A stretch of DNA of 64,000 bases from Actinomadura spongiicola. GTDB taxonomy: Bacteria; Actinomycetota; Actinomycetes; Streptosporangiales; Streptosporangiaceae. The DNA lies in NCBI RefSeq assembly GCF_003432485.1, contig NZ_QVNQ01000013.1:124001-188000 (forward strand), read 5' to 3'. The notes beneath the pieces are model-generated. The model did not search any database. It saw nothing but the letters and a program-made list of their open reading frames with translations, and had not been told where the DNA came from. This document shows positions 27,621 to 36,244 of this stretch, in pieces. Numbering within the stretch: the stretch's first letter is position 1; the number at the start of each line of letters is the position of its first letter. A program made the translations under genes and the position numbers.

Positions 27621-28290
27621 CTCACCAAGTTCGGCGGGCCGCAAGGTCTGCGCGATGCCGGACGTCGCCGCCTGCTGAACCTCGCCCGCAAGCTCGCACC
27701 GCGCATGGGCGCGCAGCTCGTCACCGACATCATGAACACCCTGGACGCGCAGACGGTGACCGTCCCAGGCACAGCGGCGGCCGAGGCGGTGCTGCCCCGT
27801 CTGGCCGTCTCGCTGCGCAACGTCCTCGATTAACGCAAGCAGATCGCAGCAGAGGTCGAAAGGATGCTTGATGCGCACCCTCTTGCCAAGGTCCTGACCT
27901 CGATGCCGGGCTTCGGGGTCAGGACCGCCTGCCGGGTACTCCTCGAAGTCGGGGACGGCTCGGCCTTCCCCACCCCGGGCCATCTGGCCGCCTACGCCGG
28001 TCTCGCCCCGGTCACCAAGCAGTCCGGCACCTCGATCAAGGGCGAACGGCCACCCAAAGGCGGCAACAAGAACCTCAAAGCGCCCTGTTCCTGGCCGCGT
28101 TCGCCTCCCTCGCCGACCCCGTCAGCAGGGCGTACTACCGCAAGAAGAGAGAACAGGGCAAACGCCACAACGCCGCCCTGATCTGCCTCGCCAGACGACG
28201 CTGCGACGTCCTGTTCGCCATGCTCCGCGACGGCACCCTCTACCAACCACAAACCCCGTCACCACTTGACGGAACCCGTAGGGACACCCC
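27608..28290 (+). mobile_element. IS110-family transposase remnant, truncated and frameshifted
   Basis: The C-terminal two thirds of an IS110 transposase is readable: FGGPQGLRDAGRRRLLNLAR, then LDAQTVTVPGTAAAEAVLPRLA, and across a stop/frame change AEVERMLDAHPLAKVLTSMPGFGVRTACRVLLEVGDG. The Transposase_20 core SFPTPGHLAAYAGLAPVTKQSGTSIKG is intact. After NLK (about 28080) one base is missing; the next frame continues ALFLAAFASLADPVSRAYYRKKREQGKRHNAALICLARRRCDVLFAMLRDG. The N-terminal DEDD catalytic part is absent, so it is dead. Confidence 0.85.
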
Positions 28291-28628
28291 CCGCATGACC
28301 CGGGCCGAGCGCATGCCGCCCGGCGACCGCCATGACAGGGCTTTGAGACACGGGCCGAGGCCGGGCGAGGGTCGCGGTGCAGCGTCCGGCGGTCGGCCGG
28401 CCATGGCCGTGCAGGTCTCACCAATTGTGAAGTTCGAATTCCGTCCCTTCCCGCGAGATCCCCTGAGCCGCCTCCCGCATCCGCATCACCGACATCCCCC
28501 GGCGCGGCTCGCTTCTGACGAACCGGCCCGCCGCACCCCGGCCGGGCGCTCCCGGCTGCGTGGCTACCGACCCAAGCGGACGTCGAGCCACAGATGCGTC
28601 CCGGCCGGGACACCATCCTCTAACCGAA
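28291..28628 (+). other. intergenic, no gene seen
   Basis: About 340 bases downstream of the IS fragment. Frames on both strands are open but of low-complexity composition (Arg, Pro, Gly). The end of the region is the promoter area of the lectin-like gene. Confidence 0.35.
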
Positions 28629-28660
28629 CACTCCAAGTATCGAAAACGCTACTTAGAGTG
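28629..28660 (+). promoter_or_regulatory. 32-bp imperfect palindrome upstream of the beta-trefoil gene
   Basis: CACTCCAAGTATCG (28629-28642) is mirrored by CGCTACTTAGAGTG (28647-28660) around AAAA, with 12 of 14 positions paired. It lies 36 bases before the ATG, where a repressor could block transcription. Confidence 0.5.
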
Positions 28661-28695
28661 AGAGCATCAGAATCCCGCTTCACCTGGGAGTTCTC

Positions 28696-29313
28696 ATGAA
28701 GCGCCCCCGTCCTGGCGGAATCGTCCTGCCCGTGTCCACCGCCGTCGCCGCGGCGGCCGTCGCTACGGTCCCGGCCATCGCCGTCTCCGGAGCGGCCTCC
28801 CCGGCGGCCGGGGCCCCCGACCCCGACGTCGGGGTGACGGCCGCCGCCCCGCCACCGGACTGGTCGAGAGTCCAGATACGCAACGTCGCGAACAACGGGG
28901 CCCTCCTCCCTCGGAGCGGGAGCAGGGCGGCCGGATCGGACATCGCCATGATCGCCGGCTGGAAGGTGCGGAAGGCCCAGCAGTGGAAGGTGATCCGATG
29001 GATCACTCCCATCTACGGGGTCCAGTTCGAGAACCTCAACGCCACCGGGATGTGTCTGGAGGCCAAGGAGAACTTGGGGAGTTCTGCGTCCGACATCGGC
29101 CTCCGGGCCTGTGAACGGTCGGATCCCGGCAGACGCCAGCTTTGGAGTCTCAGGGTGTCGTCCAAGCAGTCATCGCACTACCACATCCTGTCGCTCGAAC
29201 ACGGCACCAGGGCCCTGAAGCCGAACACACCGGCGAGCCACAACTCGGGCGTGCTCCTGGTGGAGCCGGAGAACACCAACACCTACGCGTGGACCATCGA
29301 CTCGGTCTACTGA
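28696..29313 (+). CDS. secreted ricin-type beta-trefoil domain protein
   Basis: 205 residues with an Ala-rich signal peptide (PVSTAVAAAAVATVPAIAVSGAA) and a beta-trefoil-like part: VQIRNVANNGALL, AQQWKVIRWI, FENLNATGMCLEAKENL, LRACERSDPGRRQLWSLRV, YAWTIDSVY. The recurring Q-x-W and C-L-E/C pattern is that of RICIN-type sugar-binding domains. No catalytic domain is attached. Start ATG 28696; a weak GGGAG lies upstream. It probably binds a carbohydrate outside the cell. Confidence 0.75.
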   Translation: MKRPRPGGIVLPVSTAVAAAAVATVPAIAVSGAASPAAGAPDPDVGVTAAAPPPDWSRVQIRNVANNGALLPRSGSRAAGSDIAMIAGWKVRKAQQWKVIRWITPIYGVQFENLNATGMCLEAKENLGSSASDIGLRACERSDPGRRQLWSLRVSSKQSSHYHILSLEHGTRALKPNTPASHNSGVLLVEPENTNTYAWTIDSVY

Positions 29314-29425
29314 ACCGCCCTCGTTCAACAGGGCCTATCTCCAGCCCCTGGCATGCTTCCCCACGGCGAGTTCCCAGGGCGGGTGGCCAACGCCCTCCAG
29401 TACATCCGCAGTCGGCACGCCCGGC

Positions 29426-29803
29426 GATCTGCCGACCATCGATGAACTGACCCGCCGTCCCAGACCGCCACCTCGCCCGCCGCGCCACCACGAGAAACTC
29501 GGACTGCTCCCGGCACCCGACAGGGGGCTCGGGCAACGCCGCTACGCCGAGTCGGCCCTCCGAACGTCCGGCGTGATCCCGCTCTACAGCGACACGCACT
29601 TCACGCTCGCCGGGCAGAAGGGCCCTGACGGCATCGCGCGACGCCCCCTCCGGCGCCTGAAGGGGGCTCGCCCCACGCAAGATCGCCGAGCGGATCCCGC
29701 CCGCGAGGCCATCAGCCACGGGCTGCACTGCTCTCAAGCGGACATCACGCAGTGCCCACCCCCGGTGAGCGTCGATACAAGCTTGATCGCCAAAGCATGG
29801 TGA
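29426..29803 (+). pseudogene. decayed MerR-family regulator
   Basis: The plus frame reads DLPTIDELTRR, then after an altered stretch HHEKLGLLPAPDR, QRRYAESALR, GVIPLYSDTHFTLAGQKG. This follows the MerR DNA-binding domain (TIGELARR, FYEKLGLLPAPDR, YRRYDESALRRL, LGFTLAEI) with the second helix scrambled and the Gly-Tyr lost. No start codon precedes it, and the C-terminal part to 29803 is not MerR-like. The MFS exporter gene to its right is transcribed towards it. Confidence 0.55.
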
Positions 29804-29900
29804 ACGTGCTTGATTTGGGCTCCGGCGTTGTCGGTGGATGTGGTCTTGGGCCTGGTCGCGGGTCGTGGCGGATGCGTTCTCGGTTTGAGCCCTGGCGTCG

Positions 29901-31388
29901 TCATTGGGCGTTGACATGGGTCTCCTTTGGTCTGCGGGGGATGGCGAGAATCGGGAAGAGGGAAATGAGCAGGATCGCGGCGACCCACCAGAACGTCCCG
30001 GTGAAGGCGCTCGTCAAGAGGGTGGGTGTGTCGGTCGCGTGTCGTTCGGCGGCTTCGGGGAGGTTGCCGGACGTACCGGGAATCTCGTCGCGGATGGCGA
30101 TCTGCAAGATGACCGCGACGACCGCGGTTCCGAACGAGCTGCCCACGCGGATCAGGATGTTCGCGCCGGTCGTCGCCGCGGGCACCGCCGTCCGTGGCAG
30201 GCCCTGGTAGGCCATCGACAGCAGGCAGGGAGCGATCAGGCCGTGGCCCAGCCCGACACCGAACATCGCGACCATGATCATGGCGCGTCCGGTACCGGGA
30301 CCGATGCCGGTGAGTGCCAGCACGCCGGCGAGTACGCAGAGGACGCCACCGACGGCGAACCGGCGTCCGCCGTACCTGTCGCTCAGCCGCCCCGACACCG
30401 ACATGGTCATCATCGCGCCGAGACCCATTGGGGCCAGCAGCCAGCCCGCGTCCAATGCTGAGTCACCGCGGACGATTCCCGCGAACAGTGGCACCAGGAT
30501 CATCACACCGAACATCGCGCCGCTGTAGAGGAAGAGACCTCCGGTGGCGGTGGTGAACGCCCGGGTGCCCAGTGGGCGTAGATCGATGAGCGCGCCGTCC
30601 CTTATGCGCAACGCGTGCGCGACGAACGCGGCCACCAGGACGGCCCCGGCGCTGACGCTGAAGAGGAAGCGCGCGCCGGTGAGGCTCGTTCCGTTCCCGG
30701 CCTCCGAAAGCCCGTACACCAGGGCCGCCAGACCAGGGCACAGGAGCAGTATGCCGACCACGTCCAGCCGGGCGTCGCCGCTGCGCTCGGTGTCGCGCGG
30801 CAGCATCCGCAGGGCCGCGACCAGCGCGAGCGCGCAGAACGGGACGTTCACGAAGAACATCCAGCGCCAGTTGAGATCGTCGAGGATGACGCCGCCGAGA
30901 AGCGGGCCGAGCACCGGCGCGAGCATGGCCGGAACCGAAACGATGCTCATGACACGGCCCATCCGTTCCGGCCCCGCCTCGCGAGCGAGCATCATCTGCC
31001 CGACCGGCAGCAGCATCCCGCCGCCTACTCCCTGGAGGACGCGAAACGCGATCAGCGTAGGGATCGACCAGGCGAGACCGCACAACAGCGACCCGCTGAC
31101 GAACACACCGATCGAGACGAGCCACATGGTGCGGGCACCGAACCGCCACACCGACCATCCGGTCAGGGGGATCGCCATGGACAGGGCGAGGGTGTAGCCG
31201 GTCACCACCCAGTGAACGGTCGACAGGGATGTGCCGAAGTCCCTGCCCAGCGACGCGATCGCGACGTTGACGATCGTGCCGTCCAGAACCGTCATGATCG
31301 CGCCGAGCACCACGACGATCGCGAGGTTGCGCAGCTGCGGGTCGATGCCCTCCGCGCCGACACGCGGCGCCTTCCGCGTGGAGGTCAT
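29901..31388 (-). CDS. DHA2-family MFS multidrug exporter
   Basis: A 495-residue transporter with about 14 hydrophobic helices, as in EmrB/QacA. Helix 1 region is LAIVVVLGAIMTVLDGTIVNVAIASLGRDFG (motif D1), with WHWVV-like TVHWVVTGYTLA, RVLQGVGGGMLLP (motif C/B region) and GRLSDRYGGRRFAVGG (motif A). Proton-driven export of drugs is inferred. Start ATG 31388 with GGAGGG upstream; the frame extends further but overlaps the operator array. Divergent from a TetR gene 101 bases away, which likely represses it. Confidence 0.92.
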   Translation of the reverse strand: MTSTRKAPRVGAEGIDPQLRNLAIVVVLGAIMTVLDGTIVNVAIASLGRDFGTSLSTVHWVVTGYTLALSMAIPLTGWSVWRFGARTMWLVSIGVFVSGSLLCGLAWSIPTLIAFRVLQGVGGGMLLPVGQMMLAREAGPERMGRVMSIVSVPAMLAPVLGPLLGGVILDDLNWRWMFFVNVPFCALALVAALRMLPRDTERSGDARLDVVGILLLCPGLAALVYGLSEAGNGTSLTGARFLFSVSAGAVLVAAFVAHALRIRDGALIDLRPLGTRAFTTATGGLFLYSGAMFGVMILVPLFAGIVRGDSALDAGWLLAPMGLGAMMTMSVSGRLSDRYGGRRFAVGGVLCVLAGVLALTGIGPGTGRAMIMVAMFGVGLGHGLIAPCLLSMAYQGLPRTAVPAATTGANILIRVGSSFGTAVVAVILQIAIRDEIPGTSGNLPEAAERHATDTPTLLTSAFTGTFWWVAAILLISLFPILAIPRRPKETHVNAQ

Positions 31389-31405
31389 TCGGCCACCCTC
31401 CGTCT

Positions 31406-31472
31406 CCGTACACCGTATCGCCACTACCGTACACCGTATCAGAGAATCCGTACACCGTATCGATACGGTGTA
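31406..31472. promoter_or_regulatory. phased operator array between exporter and TetR gene
   Basis: CCGTACACCGTATC occurs at 31406-31419, 31427-31440 and 31448-31461, exactly 21 bases apart. The last copy is followed at once by its inverted form GATACGGTGTA (31462-31472), giving a perfect 22-bp palindrome centred at 31461/31462. The 21-bp spacing (two helical turns) puts all sites on one face of the DNA. It covers most of the 101-base gap, so it should control both divergent promoters. Confidence 0.9.
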
Positions 31473-31489
31473 TCGCGTAAGATCGAGAT

Positions 31490-32182
31490 GTGGAAGGTTC
31501 GGCAAGGTCAGGCGACGTGTGGACGCGTCCTCGCGGCGGACGCCGCCCGAAGTTGACGCGGGCGGCGATCGTCGAGGCGGCAATCAAGATCGCGGACGCC
31601 GAGGGCCTGGACGCGGTGTCGATTCGCCGCATCGCGAACGAGTTGGGTGTCCGTGCGATGAGCCTGTACACCCACATCGATGCGAAAGAGGACATCTTCG
31701 ACCTCATGTACGACGAGGTCGCCAAGGAGGTCCTGGTCGAGGGAGAGTTGTCCGACGACTGGCGCGAGGCGATCCTTCAGATCGTCCACAAGGAACGCGA
31801 GGTCGGTCTCAGGCATCCCTGGATGCTTGAGCTCGCCCACCGCTCTCCCCGCGTGGGGCCCAACGGTCTTCGTCATGTCGAGCAGTCCCTGGCCGCGGCC
31901 GCACTGCTCACCACAGATCCCGAGGCCATGCTGGCCATCGTCACCACCGTCGACCACTACATGCTGGGCTACACGGTGCGAGAGCAACACGTCCGCGAGA
32001 ACGGCCAGGAACGCGTCCACACCAGCCTCTTGGAGCGGGAGTACGTCCGCTCGCTCCTGGAGAGCGGTGAGTTCCCTCACCTCAAACCGCTCTTCGAGAA
32101 GGGCCTCTACGGTCGAGAGCACTTCACCGAGGGCCTGAACTGGTTGCTCGACGGCATCGAACGCGACTACGCAGAGAAGTAG
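31490..32182 (+). CDS. TetR-family repressor of the adjacent exporter
   Basis: 230 residues. The HTH is RAAIVEAAIKIADAEGLDAVSIRRIANELGVRAMSLYTHIDAKEDIFDLMYD. The C-terminal ligand domain resembles the TetR_C class (WREAILQIVHKEREVGLRHPWMLEL, LAIVTTVDHYMLGYTVREQ). Start GTG 31490. The divergent exporter and the operator array between the genes fit a classic drug-induced repressor-pump pair; the ligand is unknown. Confidence 0.93.
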   Translation: MEGSARSGDVWTRPRGGRRPKLTRAAIVEAAIKIADAEGLDAVSIRRIANELGVRAMSLYTHIDAKEDIFDLMYDEVAKEVLVEGELSDDWREAILQIVHKEREVGLRHPWMLELAHRSPRVGPNGLRHVEQSLAAAALLTTDPEAMLAIVTTVDHYMLGYTVREQHVRENGQERVHTSLLEREYVRSLLESGEFPHLKPLFEKGLYGREHFTEGLNWLLDGIERDYAEK

Positions 32183-32250
32183 CCCTTGGCCGCTACGACG
32201 TCGTAGCGTATGCGGCAGTGTACGTACCGCAATCATGAGACGGGGTTCAG

Positions 32251-33765
32251 GTGCGGGCAGCGAAGTTCCTCAGTGTCGCCGTGGTCTCGACACTCGCGGT
32301 GGCCACCGGATGCAACAGCGACGACGGCAGCGCCCGACGGTCAGTACCGTCCGCGAGCGCCCCAGCCGGCCTCGAAGCTTTCTACCAGCAGAAACCCTCC
32401 TGGAAGGACTGCCGGGACGGGTTCCAGTGCGCGACCGTCCAGGTGCCACTCGACTACACCGAACCGGCCGGTGCGAAGGTCGGCATCTCCGTCATCAGAC
32501 TCCCCGCGCAGAACGAATCCGCCCGGATCGGTTCGCTCCTCACCAACCCCGGCGGGCCCGGCGGTTCTGGCGTCAACTTCGTTCGCCAGGCGGCCCGCGC
32601 GTTCGGAAACGACCTGCGCGACCGCTTCGACATCGTCGGCTTCGACCCGCGCGGTGTCGCAGCCAGTGCCCCTGTCCGCTGTAACACCGGCCCTCAACTC
32701 GACGACTTCTTCGCCACCGACGCGTCCCCGGACGACAAGAAGGAAACCGACGCGCTCGCCACCGAAGGCCAGGAGTTCGCCCAGAACTGCAAGTCGAAGG
32801 CGTCCGCCACGCTCCCACACGTCGGAACCGTCAACGCCGCCCGCGACATGGACGTCCTACGCGCCGCCCTCGGCGACCCGAAGCTGACCTACTACGGCGC
32901 TTCCTACGGCACCTACCTGGGCGCCTTCTACGCCGAGCAGTTCCCCCAGAACATCCGCGCCTTCGTCCTGGACGGCGCCGTCGACCCGACACTCTCCTCG
33001 ACCGACGTGCTGATCGAACAGGCCAAGGGCTTCGAAACCGCACTCCGCGCCTTCGCCGACGACTGCGTCCGAGCAGGCTCCTGCCGCTTCGGCAACTCCG
33101 TCGACGCGGTCCTGGCGACCATCTCGTCCTTCCTCGCCAAGACCGACCAGACACCGCTCGCGAACAGCCGAGACTCGCGAAAGGTCACCGAGTCCCTGGC
33201 CGTCATGGGTCTGGCCAGGGCCCTCTACGTGAAGGAGTACTGGCCCGTCCTCCGGCAGGCCCTCACCCAGGCCATACAGAAGTCCGACGGCACGATGCTC
33301 CTGACCCTCGCGGACGAGATGGTCGAACGCAAACCCGACGGCTCCTACAGCAACCAGACCGACGCGAACATGGCCGTCAACTGCGTCGACAAGCCCAACC
33401 CCCCGGACGCCGCCACCTACGCAAAGGCGGCCACCGAAGCCGAGAAGGCCGCTCCCCGCTTCGGCCCCTTCGTCGTCTGGGGCGGCATCCCCTGCGTCTA
33501 CTGGCCCGCCCAGACGAAGGACCAACCAAAACCCATCACCGCCAAGGGCGCCGCCCCTATCCTGGTCATCGGCACCCTCCGCGACCCCGCCACACCGTAC
33601 AAGTGGTCCCAGAGCCTCGCGGACCAACTCTCCAGCGGCGTCCTCCTCACCTTCGACGGCGACGGCCACACCGCCTACCTCCAGGGTGACCACTGCATCA
33701 CCCAGGCGACCGACAACTACCTCATCTCCACCGACCCACCAAAGGACGGCACCACCTGCCGCTGA
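32251..33765 (+). CDS. alpha/beta-hydrolase lipoprotein, S33 tripeptidyl aminopeptidase type
   Basis: 504 residues. Lipoprotein signal SVAVVSTLAVATGC (lipobox ATGC). The hydrolase has oxyanion HGG-like LTNPGGPGGSG, FDPRGVAASAPV, nucleophile GASYGTYLG (Ser), DGAVDPTLS, and near the C-terminus VIGTLRDPATPY (Asp) and GDGHTAYLQG (His) with paired Cys. These match the secreted tripeptidyl aminopeptidases of Streptomyces (SlpD/SlpE-like). It would clip N-terminal peptides at the outer face of the membrane. Start GTG 32251. Confidence 0.92.
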   Translation: MRAAKFLSVAVVSTLAVATGCNSDDGSARRSVPSASAPAGLEAFYQQKPSWKDCRDGFQCATVQVPLDYTEPAGAKVGISVIRLPAQNESARIGSLLTNPGGPGGSGVNFVRQAARAFGNDLRDRFDIVGFDPRGVAASAPVRCNTGPQLDDFFATDASPDDKKETDALATEGQEFAQNCKSKASATLPHVGTVNAARDMDVLRAALGDPKLTYYGASYGTYLGAFYAEQFPQNIRAFVLDGAVDPTLSSTDVLIEQAKGFETALRAFADDCVRAGSCRFGNSVDAVLATISSFLAKTDQTPLANSRDSRKVTESLAVMGLARALYVKEYWPVLRQALTQAIQKSDGTMLLTLADEMVERKPDGSYSNQTDANMAVNCVDKPNPPDAATYAKAATEAEKAAPRFGPFVVWGGIPCVYWPAQTKDQPKPITAKGAAPILVIGTLRDPATPYKWSQSLADQLSSGVLLTFDGDGHTAYLQGDHCITQATDNYLISTDPPKDGTTCR

Positions 33766-33830
33766 ATAACCAGTGCACACGCACCCCCGCAGACCCGGTA
33801 GACTGCATCGCGCCGTGCTCCACACGGCAC

Positions 33831-33906
33831 GCCGCCTTAGCTCAGTCGGCAGAGCGATTCACTCGTAATGAATAGGTCGTCGGTTCGATTCCGACAGGCG
33901 GCTCCA
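33831..33906 (+). tRNA. tRNA-Thr (anticodon CGT)
   Basis: Acceptor GCCGCCT pairs with AGGCGGC, discriminator T, encoded CCA at 33904-33906. The anticodon arm is ATTCA-CTCGTAA-TGAAT with anticodon CGT; T-arm TCGGTTCGATTCCGA. A TAGACT-like -10 lies about 20 bases upstream. Confidence 0.97.
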
Positions 33907-33910
33907 CCTC

Positions 33911-33944
33911 AAAGGCCCCCTTCCGAGCGTGGAAGGGGGCCTTT
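33911..33944 (+). terminator. terminator after tRNA-Thr
   Basis: AAAGGCCCCCTTCC (33911-33924) pairs perfectly with GGAAGGGGGCCTTT (33931-33944) around GAGCGT. The A/T ends on both sides could let it stop transcription from either direction. Confidence 0.88.
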
Positions 33945-33949
33945 GCTGA

Positions 33950-34460
33950 CAGCAGCATCTGGGCGGCCTCGTTCATGACTCGCGGGAACACGTCGGCAGC
34001 GGCCACCTCGGCTGGTCGGGTCATGTGTGCGTAGACCCGGAGGGCGATGGCGGATCGGTATGCCCGAGTCGAGCGGCCACCATAGGGGCGGGGGCGCTGG
34101 CCGAGAGCAACGTGGTCGCGTGGATGAGTCGCAGGTGGTGAAGCCGGGTGTGGGGGAGCGGCTCAGCCGGACGCGGCCCGTCCCTCGGTTTGTGGTAGGT
34201 CCGAATGGTCTCGGTCATGAGTCAGCCGATCGAGTCCGAATGGATAGGGTTGCCCAGCCGAGCGCGGCTACGTAGTCGTCTTCCGAACCGCGTCACTTCT
34301 CGCCGACGAGGAGCTTGTTGGCCGCCTAACCCTTGCTGTGCTCGCGGAGGACGCTTACGGCACGGGATCGGTCGCTCTTGGTCGCCCCCTCGATGTGCTC
34401 GCCGGCGATGACGTCCCGGGTGGAACGTTGATTGGGTTCTGCGTTGCGTTGAGGGTGCCC
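33950..34460 (-). pseudogene. tyrosine recombinase (integrase) remnant next to tRNA-Thr
   Basis: Minus-strand pieces in different frames add up to the C-terminal half of a phage-type integrase. In order they are STRDVIAGEHIEGATKSDRSRAVSV, ANKLLVGEK-stop-RGSEDDYV, LGNPIHSDSI, then MTETIRTYHKPRDG and AEPLPHTRLHHLRLIHATTLL with VAARLGHTD (the H-x-x-R and GH motifs). After a frame change come ALRVYAHMTRPAEVAAADVF with the nucleophile Tyr. At least two stops and two frame changes make it dead. Its place just past the tRNA-Thr 3' end marks a former integration site. Confidence 0.75.
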
Positions 34461-34636
34461 GGTGGTCGCGCCCAGTTCTGGGAGTTGGGCATGCGGCCTG
34501 TGCCGTCCGCTCATGTCGCGCGTTTCTGTACGCGCCCGCCTTACCTGAGCAGTCGGAGGGCCCCAAGGTGCAGGTTGCAGAAGTCCGGTGTCAGCCGGTC
34601 ATGCGCGTGAAGTCGCGCTTGTTGCCCTCAATCGTC

Positions 34637-34883
34637 GTTAAAGTGAGCTTTTTCCGTTGTCGGCGGGCACGGCATCCAGGTCGACCTTGACCGTGTCGCA
34701 GTCAAGCGAAACGCGGTACTGCCCATAGCTCAAGAGTTTCTGACTCCACTTCATCGACGGAGTTGCGCCACTCATAACGCCACTTACCTGCAACGGTGTC
34801 GAGGTCGCCGTCAGAGCAGGCTGAAGCGCCCAAGATCAAGAACGTGATGGGAGGATAGATAACAGTCGGCGCACTGGGATCAC
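34637..34883 (-). pseudogene. remnant of a small lipoprotein gene
   Basis: From GTG 34883 the minus strand reads VIPVRRLLSILPS, then in another frame FLILGASACSDGDLDTVAGKW and RYEWRNSVDEVESETLEL, and after another frame change SLDCDTVKVDLDAVPADNG. The first pieces together look like a lipoprotein signal with lipobox ASAC. Two frame changes within 80 codons suggest decay. Family unknown. Confidence 0.35.
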
Positions 34884-34889
34884 TCCGAA

Positions 34890-35197
34890 GGTGTGGCGGT
34901 CAGCAGCCGCTAGCCTCGCACTATCTCTACCTGACTCAGGAGGGAAGTGTTTGAGCGAGCCCTTCGCCAGGTGGTATCGCAGCTTCCTGGAAGCCTTGCG
35001 CTGCGGGGGATGCCCCCTAGGCAACCGTGTGTCTCAGGCCGGGCGCCGTTCGCATAAAAGCATCCTTCGGAACGGTGCATCGACTAACGCGGGTGCTAAC
35101 AACTCGGATGAACCCGGAATCTGGCGCCTGGACGGGTGCTGAGAAGGTCAGCGGATGAGTCCGGGCGGCTGTGGGTTCTGCTCGGCAGGGTGTGTCC
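34890..35197. other. intergenic, no gene seen
   Basis: About 300 bases with lower GC than the housekeeping regions. Short open frames exist on both strands without recognisable features. Confidence 0.35.
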
Positions 35198-35458
35198 ATG
35201 GCCGGGACCAGGCTGCCCCTGTTGCGTCTGGGGTATGTAAGGGGCGAACTCGGACACGCGCCGATCGATGTTCGCGGCCCCTGGCAGTTCTCATTGCGGC
35301 TTGTTTACTGGACGCAATGGTGTGACGATAGTCTGGTGTTCGCGGCTCGTTTTGGGCCGACCCGGTTGCGGCGGGAATGGGCGTCGGTCGGTCTTTGGAT
35401 GCGCCTGAGTGTCCCATGGCCCGCGCGGCGTGGTACCTGTTTGCGGCGGCTGTTGTGA
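35198..35458 (+). CDS. hypothetical protein
   Basis: An 86-residue frame from ATG 35198: MAGTRLPLLRLGYVRGELG, PIDVRGPWQFSLRLVYWTQWCDDSLVFAARF, then a basic tail. It is Trp/Arg-rich with no membrane segment or known motif. It sits in a region of decayed genes and may itself be a fragment. Confidence 0.3.
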   Translation: MAGTRLPLLRLGYVRGELGHAPIDVRGPWQFSLRLVYWTQWCDDSLVFAARFGPTRLRREWASVGLWMRLSVPWPARRGTCLRRLL

Positions 35459-35611
35459 GGTCAAGCCGTTCTGGCGCGCACAGTATCCAAGGCCCAGGCT
35501 GGGTCGGCGCCATTGCAGTATGTCTCGGGGCTTTCTGCTAGCGGGTATGCACCTGTTCGAGCGTCCCCGTTACTGCTCGTGGCATGATCGTTGTAAGTTG
35601 ATCGGAGGGTG

Positions 35612-36025
35612 ATGGTGATCAGCGGAGATGACCCTCGGCGTAGGTGGATTGTTCGGCTCATCGCAGAGTTGAGCGCGGTTCTGCAGGAAGATATAACGTT
35701 TGCGGAGCCTCTTGAGGAGGCCTTCGTAGGTGACGACGCGTTCTGCTGTGCCATCCGTAGTTCGCCTCCGCATGGCAACGGCTTCCGATTGTGCTGGGAA
35801 GGTGTGCTGGGGATGGAACTCATCGACGGGGAGCCTCGTGCCAGCGTTTCGCTTTTTCTGTACAGCCGGAATCGGCGGCTTGGGCAGATGGGCGACAGGA
35901 ATGGCAGCTTCTTGGAGCTCGTCTACGAGGGTTCGCTGGAACATGGCGGGCGGTGGGGGACTCCCGTGTGGCTTCGGGACGACTTTGGCGAGTACCTCGC
36001 GTATGAATCGTACGGCGATCGGTGA
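35612..36025 (+). CDS. hypothetical protein
   Basis: 137 residues; GGAGG at 35604-35608 supports ATG 35612 or GTG 35615. The protein is acidic and soluble: RRWIVRLIAELSAVLQEDITFAEPL, FRLCWEGVLGMELIDGEPRASVSLFLYSRNRRL, FLELVYEGSLEHGGRWGTPVWLRDDFGEY. The strand-rich middle and single domain size recall small immunity-type proteins, but I cannot name a family and no toxin gene is adjacent. Confidence 0.5.
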   Translation: MVISGDDPRRRWIVRLIAELSAVLQEDITFAEPLEEAFVGDDAFCCAIRSSPPHGNGFRLCWEGVLGMELIDGEPRASVSLFLYSRNRRLGQMGDRNGSFLELVYEGSLEHGGRWGTPVWLRDDFGEYLAYESYGDR

Positions 36026-36244
36026 ACGAGCATCATGCACGGCCGCTGGACCTCAACAGGGGTCAGGTGGGCGCGTTCGACTCTGCGGGATGTCGGCGTG
36101 TGGCGGCGATGTTCTGGGTGAGTGGGTTTGAAACGGCGGGAGCGGGCGTGTTCTCCAGACGGTCTCGGGGTGGTGCTTACGGTCTGGTGAGGGCTGGGGG
36201 CGGTGCTCCTATTGAGGCCTGGGTTCCCTGTCGGGACGTGGTGC

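Noticed and set aside
33842..34024. Minus-strand open frame containing VEPPVGIEPTTYSL across the tRNA-Thr
   Set aside because: That peptide is the usual false translation of a tRNA 3' end and terminator. Only its part beyond 33945 matches the tail of the dead integrase.
34326..34514. Small toxin or antitoxin gene in the debris right of tRNA-Thr
   Set aside because: The sequence is better explained as frame fragments of the broken integrase.
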